64,000 bases of DNA, taken from the NCBI GenBank assembly GCA_944390105.1, contig CALXOV010000039.1:62001-126000 (forward strand), read 5' to 3'. Both the position numbers and the translations under genes were made by a program. Within the stretch, counting starts at the first letter, position 1; every line of letters starts with the position of its first letter. The stretch comes from an uncultured Succinivibrionaceae bacterium (GTDB lineage: Bacteria > Pseudomonadota > Gammaproteobacteria > Enterobacterales > Succinivibrionaceae). Shown here piece after piece: positions 27,240-35,290 of this stretch. Below the pieces are notes generated by a model. It did no database searches. It was not told where the DNA came from and saw only the letters and a program-made list of their open reading frames with translations.

Positions 27240-27614
27240 ATGGACAACAAGATCGTTTGTGAAAAAACGGGCATGCGCAAGTGTTTTGCCGGCGTGCTCA
27301 GCATCATGGGCATTTATATGCTGCTGCAGACAGCCGGAGCAACCGGCGGCGAAGAAGAATTCGGCGACATTTATACGCAGATCACCGAATGGTCACAAGG
27401 TACGTTAGGCAAGCTGCTGGCTTTGATCTGCGTCGTGGTCGGCACCGCCTATACCATTTCACGCGGCACCTTGATCTATGCTGTGATCGGCATTGCCATC
27501 TGCTTAGTACTCTATAACGCCCCTACTATCATTGATAATCTGATGGACGCAGCGCTGCCTGCTGAACAGGCAGTTTCAGCTGCAGCGGCACAGTTAAGCA
27601 ACGGTCTGCTTTAA
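27240..27614 (+). CDS. traA: conjugative pilin TraA
   Basis: A 124-aa prepilin. A long leader contains a hydrophobic stretch (about 14-35) ending at a probable cleavage near AGATGG. Two membrane helices follow (about 55-75 and 78-98), as in F-type pilins. The C-terminal tail (AEQAVSAAAAQLSNGLL) is longer than that of F pilin. Position between traV and the dsbC-like gene matches SXT-type order. Confidence 0.85.
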   Translation: MDNKIVCEKTGMRKCFAGVLSIMGIYMLLQTAGATGGEEEFGDIYTQITEWSQGTLGKLLALICVVVGTAYTISRGTLIYAVIGIAICLVLYNAPTIIDNLMDAALPAEQAVSAAAAQLSNGLL

Positions 27615-27622
27615 TTTTTACG

Positions 27623-27640
27623 GCCCGTCTGACGACGGGC
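27623..27640. terminator. hairpin between traA and the dsbC-like gene
   Basis: GCCCGTC / GACGGGC stem with TGAC loop and no T-run. It may attenuate transcription or stabilise the pilin mRNA 3' end. Confidence 0.4.
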
Positions 27641-27662
27641 TGCCTGTCTTAAGAGAAAGAAC

Positions 27663-29363
27663 ATGAAACATACCGCAGCTGCCGTTGCTGCAGCCTTCAC
27701 TTTGATCAGTGCCGCAGCTGTTGGAGCTCCGGTATTTGACGGCTCAACCTTACAGAACGGAGCGTTAAAGACGCTGCCGCAGGATACTGAGCAGATAACT
27801 GCGCCAAGCAGCAGTCAGCAGTCTGACAAAATTTCAGCTGATGCTGTGCCGGTGTCTGACAATCAGGAAGAAGCTTCGGTCTTCGACACCGCCGCAAAGC
27901 CGCAGGAGAGTGCAGGCAATGCACCGCAGAAAATATTTAAAGATTTTAACAGTACTGCAAAATTCACGGATAAAACACCGGAAACACCTGCAGACTCAGA
28001 GGCAAAAACCGTATCTCCGGTAATCGGTAAAAGCATTAAAAGCGTGCAGCAAAGCGACAATCCTTTTTTGGCAGCCCAGGCAGACAAGCAGCGCGTTGAA
28101 AACAGCATAGCATCGCTGCTGGGTATTAAGCTTGATCCCAAGCATAAAGGCAATCCCGAACAGGAAAAGGCTGATTTGGAAATGGTCAAAGAGATGCTGA
28201 AAGTCGCCTCTCCGCTGCCGGTACGATCATTAATTGCAGTTGAAGCTAACGGCAATCTGGTGCTGATGTCAGAAAACCAGAGATTCATTATCAAAGGCTC
28301 GGTCTATGATGCCTTTAACAACATGAAAGAGCTCAAAACTGCGGCAGATATAAGGCAGTACGCCTTTAAAACCGACTATCGCCGCTTAGGGCTTGATCCG
28401 GAAACCTTAAACTCAGCCCGCATCGGCTCCGGTCCGCTTAACGTGGTGATCTATGCAGATCCGCTGTCGGAGAAAACGCATCAGCTGATGACTGAGGCGA
28501 TGGAATTGCCGGATTTGGAAAACTACAGCTTTTACTTTGTCATGATGCCGGCGCTGACAGAAGAATCCAAGCTGGCAGCGCTGAAATTTTACTGTGCGCG
28601 TGAAGCCGGCAATCCTGAAGCCGGCAATCTGCTGTATCAAGGCAGATTAAGTGAACTCAAGGAAACGCAATGCGACAGCACTGTATGGGATAGAACCATG
28701 TCGGCCGCCTACTACACCGGCGTTGACGTGGTGCCTTTTTTTGTAGGTGTGGACGGCTCTATAAGCCGCGGCATTCCGCAGGAGGGCATGAGCAGCTGGC
28801 TTACCAAGACGGTGCCGGTATCGCTTGCCAGGCTCAAAGATCTGCAGCTTAAAAAAGAGCTTGAGGAAAACGTAACCAATAGGGCGCTGCAGCAGGACGC
28901 TGAGCAGGAAATCGCCGATAAAGAGGCGCAGCAGGGAGTTCAGGATGAGAGCAGCCCGTTTGCCGATCTCCCAGTACAGTATTCAGACGAAGCTTCAGCG
29001 CTTGAAGCGGATGATGCCGATTTACGGGAATTTACGGATCGCAAACTGCAGGTACGCGCCAAAAAGCTGCATGACAGCTATAAAAAGAACATAGAGCGCT
29101 TAGATCGTGCTGCTGAGCGCAGCCGCAACCGCTATGAAAAGGTATTAGCCCGTACTGAAGGGGCGATGAAGCAGGTACGCAACTACTCGGATGAAAAGCG
29201 TCAGGATGCCATCGCCAGGCTTAATCAAACCAATACTGATGCCTATGAACAGCACCAGGAAAGGCTTAGAGAAATTGCCTCAGATCGCGCCGAAGCGGTT
29301 AAGGAATACCGCGCAGATCTGCAGCGCTTAAGAGAGCAGCAGGCAGAACTTCAAGGAGAATAA
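27663..29363 (+). CDS. DsbC-like thioredoxin-fold protein without its CXXC
   Basis: A 566-aa exported protein (signal peptide, cleavage near GAPV at about 21). After a Gln/Ser/Ala-rich spacer, residues about 180-390 resemble the disulfide isomerase DsbC: a dimerisation-like part (SLIAVEANGNLVLMSENQRFIIKG) and a thioredoxin fold. At the active-site position (VIYADPL-SEKT-HQL) the DsbC CGYC is replaced by SEKT (269-272). The structural pair remains as C311 and C337. The last 160 residues are a charged coiled coil. SXT-like elements carry a DsbC gene here, which helps fold Cys-rich TraU and TraN. This copy cannot do thiol chemistry by the normal route; a holdase or scaffold role is my inference. 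traC follows after 2 bp. Confidence 0.82.
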   Translation: MKHTAAAVAAAFTLISAAAVGAPVFDGSTLQNGALKTLPQDTEQITAPSSSQQSDKISADAVPVSDNQEEASVFDTAAKPQESAGNAPQKIFKDFNSTAKFTDKTPETPADSEAKTVSPVIGKSIKSVQQSDNPFLAAQADKQRVENSIASLLGIKLDPKHKGNPEQEKADLEMVKEMLKVASPLPVRSLIAVEANGNLVLMSENQRFIIKGSVYDAFNNMKELKTAADIRQYAFKTDYRRLGLDPETLNSARIGSGPLNVVIYADPLSEKTHQLMTEAMELPDLENYSFYFVMMPALTEESKLAALKFYCAREAGNPEAGNLLYQGRLSELKETQCDSTVWDRTMSAAYYTGVDVVPFFVGVDGSISRGIPQEGMSSWLTKTVPVSLARLKDLQLKKELEENVTNRALQQDAEQEIADKEAQQGVQDESSPFADLPVQYSDEASALEADDADLREFTDRKLQVRAKKLHDSYKKNIERLDRAAERSRNRYEKVLARTEGAMKQVRNYSDEKRQDAIARLNQTNTDAYEQHQERLREIASDRAEAVKEYRADLQRLREQQAELQGE

Positions 29364-29365
29364 TA

Positions 29366-32008
29366 ATGAAACAACCCGGCATGTCGTCATTGTGTCCGGT
29401 CATTGCCTACGACGAGGACAGCAAGATCTTTTATAACGATGACAATACTATTGCTTTCGGCTTTCTCTGCCAGCCGCTGCCCGGCATTACAGACAGCTTA
29501 GAGGCGCAGGTGCGCTCTCTTTTAACTACAGATCTGCCCTCCGGCACCACTTTATCCTTTATGCTTTTCCGTAGCCCGGATATTGATGAACTGCTGGACG
29601 GCATGCTGTCGCTGCGCGTTAAGCATATCCATAAGCTGTTAACTCCGATTGTGGTAGATAGAACAAACTTTCTGCGCTATCACACCCGCAATGCGCTGAC
29701 GGCCAGCGTCAAGGGCGGCATTTATGATTCGGGGATCATCGTAGATGTGAAGCTCATCGTTACGGTAAAAATTCCGGTTAAGGATGGTTTAGATCCTGCT
29801 GAAAAAGATCTGGGCATCGCCGCTGAAATGCGCAGCCGTATTGAATCTGCGCTTAAGGAAATTAATTTTGCCCCGCAGGTTTTATCTGCGCGCTTATGGC
29901 TTAGAGTCATGAGTACGCTGCTCAACTGGGGAGATACCGCTTCCTGGCGTAATTCCATTACCACCTGGGACCGGGAGTCACCACTGTGCGAGCAGTTTTA
30001 CGACTACAACACGGACTTAGACGACACTGAGCCTTCACGCATGTTTTTCGGTTTGGGAACCAGAGAAACGCCTCGCGAGAGCAGCCCCGAAGATATTTAT
30101 GAGAGCTTCGTGCAGATGCTGTCCCCGAAAACCTGGCCGAACTCCATGTGGTTTGGCAATGCCATACGCTATATGGGTGATTTTCAGGGTTCTGACAAAA
30201 CGGTAAAAGAAAATTACGCCATCATCTGCCATGTTTATGTACCGGATCATAATAAGCAGAGCAGCTTTTTTACGCGCAAACGCCAGACTACAGCAAAGTT
30301 TGCCTACGGCCCGCTGATTAAGCTGCAGCCGCGTCTCGGGCTTGCCATGAACGATTTGGAGACCTACAACAACGATCTTTCAACCGGCGGCAAGGCGCTT
30401 AAAATGTCCATGTCGCTGATGCTGTTTGCGCCGACGAAAAAACGCCTGCTGGCCGCCAGCACCGCTATACAGCAGCAATTTGAAATTGACCATTTCAAGC
30501 TAATGCCGGATAAAGGCATTCAGCGCGAAATGTTCGTAAGCTGCCTGCCTTTGTGCCTGGACAGCAAATTCATGTTCTCCAATGAAAGCCATCGCGCTTT
30601 TTCGGTCACATCTTCAACTGCGGGCACGCTGCTGCCTATATTTTCGGAATGGAAGGGAACCGGCACCGGGCATATTGCCTTAATATCCCGTACCGGGCAG
30701 CTGATGACGCTCTCTCTGCACGATTCCCAAACCAACAAGAACGCATTGATTGCCGCCGAATCCGGTTCCGGCAAATCGTTTTACACCAACGAGCTGTTGA
30801 CCATGTACATGAGCGAGGGCGCTAAGTGCTGGGTAATTGACATCGGCCGCTCTTACGCCAAGCTCTGTGAAATTCTTGACGGCGAGTTTATTTCCTTTGA
30901 AGAAAGCAAACTGCCGTGCCTGAACTGCTTTGAGCTGGTCAAGGATTATCAGGATGAACACGGCTCACTGGTGGCTATTCTGCAGACCATGATTGCGCCT
31001 ACCGGCAGCTTGACCGATCAGCAGACTTCTATCCTGGAGCGCGTGCTCGATGAGCAGTGGAGCAAATATCAGCAGCGCCTGACCATAGATCTCATTGAAG
31101 CCGGCCTTCAGGCAAAGGCCAAAGAGCTTAATGACATCCGCATTTTGGATATGGCGACTCAGCTGTATCCCTTTACCAGCAAAGGCGCTTACGGGCGCTA
31201 TTTCAACGGCAAAAACAATATCAGCTTCAATTCAAACTTTACCGTATTAGAGCTTGAAGAACTGTCAGGCCATCCTAACCTGCGCAAGGTGGTGCTGCTG
31301 CAGCTTATTTTCCAGATCCAGCAGGCCGTGTTCCTGTCAAAAGATCGTTCGCAGAAAAAGCTGGTGATGATTGACGAAGGGTGGGACTTGTTAAAAGAGG
31401 GGCAGTCCGTCAAATTCATGGAGCATGCCTATAGAAAGTTCAGAAAATACAACGGCTCGATGATCATCGCTACGCAGTCCTTAAACGACTTGTATTCAAG
31501 CGCTGAAGCCGGCAAGGCCATTGCTGAAAACTCCGCGTTCTATTTTCTGCTGCACCAAAAGCCTGAGACCGTAGAGCAGGTAAAAAAGGAAAAGCGTCTG
31601 GATTTATCCGAGGGCGGATACAACTTCCTTAAAACCGTACATACCGTGGCCGGAGCATTTTCGGAGCTGTTTGTTAAATCCGAAGCCGGCACCGGAGTAG
31701 GGCGGCTTATCGTATCTGATTTCCAGAAACTGCTGTATTCAACCGATCCTGAAGACGTGCAGGCCATTAACAATTACGTACAGCAGGGGCTTACTTATGC
31801 CAAGGCGATTGACGCAGTGCTCAAAGATCGGGGGCTGTTTCACGATTTCACGCCCAGCTACGGGCAGTCGCCGTGGCTTACCCCTGAGCAGGCAGAAGAA
31901 AAGCACATCTGCCCGCTTGATCCTGACAAGTCATATCAAGACGGCATTGAGCTGATGCAGATCGCCCGCTGGGTTCAGCAGTCTATGCAGGAAGCGAAAA
32001 GCGCATAA
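29366..32008 (+). CDS. traC: TraC, VirB4-like pilus assembly ATPase
   Basis: An 880-aa cytoplasmic ATPase. Walker A is ESGSGKS (465-471), Walker B lies in LVMIDEGWDLL and IIATQSLNDLY follows. The N-terminal TraC/F-type IV domain spans about 20-420. Needed for pilus extension and DNA transfer. Size is nearly that of F TraC (875 aa). Start codon 2 bp after the previous stop, with AAGGAG upstream. Confidence 0.95.
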   Translation: MKQPGMSSLCPVIAYDEDSKIFYNDDNTIAFGFLCQPLPGITDSLEAQVRSLLTTDLPSGTTLSFMLFRSPDIDELLDGMLSLRVKHIHKLLTPIVVDRTNFLRYHTRNALTASVKGGIYDSGIIVDVKLIVTVKIPVKDGLDPAEKDLGIAAEMRSRIESALKEINFAPQVLSARLWLRVMSTLLNWGDTASWRNSITTWDRESPLCEQFYDYNTDLDDTEPSRMFFGLGTRETPRESSPEDIYESFVQMLSPKTWPNSMWFGNAIRYMGDFQGSDKTVKENYAIICHVYVPDHNKQSSFFTRKRQTTAKFAYGPLIKLQPRLGLAMNDLETYNNDLSTGGKALKMSMSLMLFAPTKKRLLAASTAIQQQFEIDHFKLMPDKGIQREMFVSCLPLCLDSKFMFSNESHRAFSVTSSTAGTLLPIFSEWKGTGTGHIALISRTGQLMTLSLHDSQTNKNALIAAESGSGKSFYTNELLTMYMSEGAKCWVIDIGRSYAKLCEILDGEFISFEESKLPCLNCFELVKDYQDEHGSLVAILQTMIAPTGSLTDQQTSILERVLDEQWSKYQQRLTIDLIEAGLQAKAKELNDIRILDMATQLYPFTSKGAYGRYFNGKNNISFNSNFTVLELEELSGHPNLRKVVLLQLIFQIQQAVFLSKDRSQKKLVMIDEGWDLLKEGQSVKFMEHAYRKFRKYNGSMIIATQSLNDLYSSAEAGKAIAENSAFYFLLHQKPETVEQVKKEKRLDLSEGGYNFLKTVHTVAGAFSELFVKSEAGTGVGRLIVSDFQKLLYSTDPEDVQAINNYVQQGLTYAKAIDAVLKDRGLFHDFTPSYGQSPWLTPEQAEEKHICPLDPDKSYQDGIELMQIARWVQQSMQEAKSA

Positions 32009-32017
32009 GGAGGAGCT

Positions 32018-32356
32018 ATGAAATTTGATTGGAAATTTGACTGGCAAATCCTGCTGATTTGCATCACGGCTGTTCTGGCCGGTACGGTTTTACTGCTTTA
32101 TCGCGAGGTGTCGGCCCTTCAGGAAGCGTATGACAGCGAACACCCCGTAGTGGTTATGGACTGGAACGATATATCCAATCCCCAAAACTACAAAGATAAC
32201 AATGCTGAGGCGGCTATTGATGCTGCCTATCAGGTAGCGCAGGACTTAGCTGCGGCCGGTTATATCGTGGTGGACGGCCGCGCTGTTAATCGCGCACATC
32301 CTGACAGCAGGATCGGCAGTGAGCAGATTAAAGCCAGACTGAAGGCAGGGCAGTAA
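32018..32356 (+). CDS. trbI: TrbI-like protein
   Basis: A 112-aa protein with one N-terminal membrane segment (about 10-31) and a periplasmic part containing VVVMDWNDI and AAGYIVVDGRAV, the pattern of F-type TrbI. TrbI influences pilus outgrowth and retraction in F. Preceded by AAGGAGGAG. Its stop overlaps the next start (TAATG). Confidence 0.75.
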   Translation: MKFDWKFDWQILLICITAVLAGTVLLLYREVSALQEAYDSEHPVVVMDWNDISNPQNYKDNNAEAAIDAAYQVAQDLAAAGYIVVDGRAVNRAHPDSRIGSEQIKARLKAGQ

Positions 32357-32880
32357 TGAAGTCAGTAAGGCCGCAGCTTCTGGGATTTAGATCTACATGG
32401 GGCCGCTTAGCGCTTGCCGCAGCGTACTCAGTCCTGCTGCTTGCCGTGCTCTATGGTGTATTCAGCTCACGCTACCAGCTGTATATCCCTAAGCTTGCCG
32501 TGCAGTGCTTAAGCTGGAATTTCGGCGTGGTGGATAAATGGCAGAAAGATGTAGAGCTGGGCAAGCCTTATGCCTTCTATTCGCGCGGCATGGGCATTTA
32601 TGATGACGGAGAGAAAATTGCCAAAATCTTTGCCGCCGGAGCATTTGACACTGTTGAAATCGATGCCGATGAAAATGTGCGCGTCAACGGTGAAGTGAAA
32701 GCGCACGGTCTGCAGATGGCAGCCAAGCTGGGGCATAAGCGGGAGGACTTTATGGGCAAGGCCCTGCTTGAGCCGGGGGAATTTTTCGGCCTCGGTACAA
32801 CTTACACTTCCTTTGACAGCCGCTACTGGGGAACCATTCATGAATCGCAGATCATTGGCCGCCTTTATTTTCTGCTGTAG
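32356..32880 (+). CDS. S26 signal peptidase-like protein (TrhF type)
   Basis: A 174-aa protein with an N-terminal membrane segment (about 18-37) and S26-family boxes: AKIFAAGAFDTVEID (general-base K90, D98), then NGEVKAHG and the C-terminal SFDSRYWGTI..IIGRLYFLL. Where S26 enzymes have the nucleophile in SLP, this protein has QCLSW, so either C51 or S53 would be the nucleophile, if any. R27 and SXT carry a homologous gene (trhF) at this spot. It may process the pilin or TrbI/TraW exports. Start overlaps the trbI stop; its end overlaps traW by 41 bp. Confidence 0.78.
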   Translation: MKSVRPQLLGFRSTWGRLALAAAYSVLLLAVLYGVFSSRYQLYIPKLAVQCLSWNFGVVDKWQKDVELGKPYAFYSRGMGIYDDGEKIAKIFAAGAFDTVEIDADENVRVNGEVKAHGLQMAAKLGHKREDFMGKALLEPGEFFGLGTTYTSFDSRYWGTIHESQIIGRLYFLL

Positions 32881-34123
32881 CTTGTGCGCAGGCGTACAGG
32901 GGGCAGAACAGCCCTTAGTGACTATGGGCAGCAAACAGGTGTTTACGCCCGATGATCTGGTTCTTGCAGACAGGCTGCAGGAACGTGCTGCCTCTTACGG
33001 CAAAGAGCTTAATATGGCGGTTCCTCAAACCGGCAAATTCAATACGCAGGCTGAGCAAATACGTCAGAACATGCAGCTTAAGCTGCAGCAGGAATTAGCC
33101 TCACAGCAGGGCGGAATGTGGGGCAATGCCGATTTTTCCAAGGCCCAATTTGATACTTTGATCTTCGCCTCATTTTCGCTGCCGCGCCAAGCCCTTGAAA
33201 CTATGTACAAGGCTGCGGCAGGATCTGAGCGTACTGCCATCGTATTTCGCGGTCTGCCGCCTGGATGCCGCACCATCAACGCAGCAATCCGCAAAATTCA
33301 AGAGCTTGCAGTCAGCATGAAGCTGAAGATGCCGCCTAACGTGCTGATAAATCCGGTATGGTTTAAGCAGTACCAGGTAAGCTCTGTGCCGACAATTCTG
33401 GCTTTAGAAGGAAAAACCGAGTCCCAAAGCGGAGATCCGCAGACGGGAAAAGCGCAGCCTAAACCCAAGATCTTGGCTTCAGTACGCGGTCTTTTAGATC
33501 CGGCATGGCTGTATCAGCGCTTAGCTGAAGGGCACAGCGGTGATCTGGGAGTACAGGGGCCGCTTGAGGATATTGCCGAGCGCGATCTGATTGAGGAAAT
33601 GATCGCCAGAGCAGGGCAGATTGACTGGCAGCAGAAGAAAGAGGCTGCTTTGTCCAGAGTCTGGACAAACCTGCCGATTGAAGAACTTACACCGGCGCAG
33701 CAGCGCAGAAAACGCCTTGTTGATCCGACTTTTACTGTAAATCAAGATCTAACTCTGCCGGACGGCACCATGCTGGCACGCAAGGGAGAGCGCATCAATC
33801 CCTTGGACAGACGGCAGTTTGACCGACTGCTCGTGGTGTTTGACGGCAGCTCGCAGCGTGAAATTGCTTACGTTAAAGCTCGCTTGGATCAATGGCGTTC
33901 TGAAACTCACACAGCTCCGCAGCGCGTGCGGCTCATTCTTACCGGCATTGATCGTGAACGAGGCTGGGACAGCTATCAAAGCTTGATGAACTTTTTTGAC
34001 GATGAAATTTTTGTGCTCACCCCGGAAGTTAAGCAGAGCTTTGCTTTAGAGCACCATCCGTGCATCGTCTATGCAGAAGGCAGAAATTTTGCCGTTGAGG
34101 AATTTTCTCTTGATGAAGATTAA
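32840..34123 (+). CDS. traW: TrbC-TraW fusion protein
   Basis: About 427 aa from the ATG at 32840, which starts a signal peptide (MNRRSLAAFIFCCSLCAGVQG); the longer upstream frame overlaps the peptidase gene and is unlikely. Residues about 104-192 match F-type TrbC (FDTLIFASFSLP..PTILALEG). Residues about 247-425 match TraW (LVDPTFTVNQDLTLPDG, KGERINPLD). In F these are two proteins; the fusion is known from R27 and SXT. It acts in periplasmic pilus assembly with TraU. A dispersed 15-bp palindrome lies within it at 33652. Confidence 0.9.
   Translation: MNRRSLAAFIFCCSLCAGVQGAEQPLVTMGSKQVFTPDDLVLADRLQERAASYGKELNMAVPQTGKFNTQAEQIRQNMQLKLQQELASQQGGMWGNADFSKAQFDTLIFASFSLPRQALETMYKAAAGSERTAIVFRGLPPGCRTINAAIRKIQELAVSMKLKMPPNVLINPVWFKQYQVSSVPTILALEGKTESQSGDPQTGKAQPKPKILASVRGLLDPAWLYQRLAEGHSGDLGVQGPLEDIAERDLIEEMIARAGQIDWQQKKEAALSRVWTNLPIEELTPAQQRRKRLVDPTFTVNQDLTLPDGTMLARKGERINPLDRRQFDRLLVVFDGSSQREIAYVKARLDQWRSETHTAPQRVRLILTGIDRERGWDSYQSLMNFFDDEIFVLTPEVKQSFALEHHPCIVYAEGRNFAVEEFSLDED
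33652..33666. repeat. dispersed 15-bp palindrome, copy 4 (inside traW)
   Basis: Perfect GTCCAGAGTCTGGAC inside coding sequence, the second copy in a gene. Confidence 0.8.
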
Positions 34124-35276
34124 AGAGTTCATGCGCAGCGTGCTCGTACTGCTGCTTACCTTGCAGCTGAGCGCCGCCATCCAAACTGCCGGCGCTGCTG
34201 ATACAGCGTCAGGCGGAGCAGGAGCGGAAGAACCGGATCCAGGCTTCGGAGGCGCAACTCCGGGAGCCGGAGTAGGTACGCCTACCGGCGATGCTAACGT
34301 TGATGATATTGAAAACGGCGGCTGTCCGGATTCTTCAATGCTTTCAGGAAAACTTATTTCAAATGTCTGCTGGACCTGCATTTTTCCCATTATCGCATTA
34401 GGCATACCGTTTGGAGCCGACAAAGATGAGGCTCCGGCAGATCGCTATGAATCTCCGCTTTGTTTATGCAAAGACAATCTGGGCGTGCCGTATCCCGGCT
34501 TTACTTACGGACTGTGGATGCCTTCAAAAGCGGTTGAGTTCGTGCGTCAGCCCGGCTGCCTTTCTATGCTTAACGGTGCCTCGCTGGGTTTTAACCGCAC
34601 CATGCAGGGTGAATGGTCAGAACTTGCGCATGACTCTACCGATCAAAGCTTTGCTCACTATCACTACTATACTTTCCCGCTGCTTATCGTCCTTGATATG
34701 TTTGAGAAAATGGAGTGCATCAAAGATCACTACATGGACATAGACATCCTGTTTATGAGCGAGGTGGATCCTACTTGGTATGACGACAGCATTGCCTTTT
34801 TCACCAATCCTGAAGCTGTGCTGTTCGGCAATCCTGCTGCGGCATTAGCCTGTGTCCCGGACGCTATGTCTGCTACTGCAATGCAGCGTCCGATTGAATC
34901 TTTATTCTGGTGCGCAGGCTCTTGGGGCTCCATGTATCCGCTCACCGGCAACAATGCCGGCTCATTCGGTGCCGTAAAAGAAAGCTCATTATTTACTGCA
35001 AGGATGCTTACCGCATTGCACCGGCGCGGTTTTTTAAAAGTCACTTACGGCGAGAAGGCTATGTGCGACGCCTACGTGACCGCAACGCTGCCGAAGCTGC
35101 AGTACAAAATAACGACGCTATATCCGGTTCCGGAAACGCGAAGTGCGCACGTAATCGGTGAATCTACGCTGTTTTGGGGAGCCAGCCGTTCTGTACCGGT
35201 AACGGGAGAGGACTTTATTTACCTGATTTGGACATGGAATGACTGCTGCATGTCCATTCTGCCCGGCTCAGCCTAA
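34113..35276 (+). CDS. traU: mating-pair/pilus protein TraU
   Basis: About 387 aa from the ATG at 34113, which overlaps the traW stop; ATG 34131 is the alternative. Signal peptide to about residue 30, then a Gly/Pro-rich spacer and the TraU core with several conserved cysteines (LISNVCWTCIFPI, LCLCKDNLGVPYPG). The C-terminus WTWNDCCMSILPGSA fits the family. TraU is needed for DNA transfer more than for pilus formation. Disulfides are expected, which makes the loss of CXXC in the nearby DsbC-like protein notable. Confidence 0.93.
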   Translation: MKIKEFMRSVLVLLLTLQLSAAIQTAGAADTASGGAGAEEPDPGFGGATPGAGVGTPTGDANVDDIENGGCPDSSMLSGKLISNVCWTCIFPIIALGIPFGADKDEAPADRYESPLCLCKDNLGVPYPGFTYGLWMPSKAVEFVRQPGCLSMLNGASLGFNRTMQGEWSELAHDSTDQSFAHYHYYTFPLLIVLDMFEKMECIKDHYMDIDILFMSEVDPTWYDDSIAFFTNPEAVLFGNPAAALACVPDAMSATAMQRPIESLFWCAGSWGSMYPLTGNNAGSFGAVKESSLFTARMLTALHRRGFLKVTYGEKAMCDAYVTATLPKLQYKITTLYPVPETRSAHVIGESTLFWGASRSVPVTGEDFIYLIWTWNDCCMSILPGSA

Positions 35277-35290
35277 GTAAGGAGAAAACC

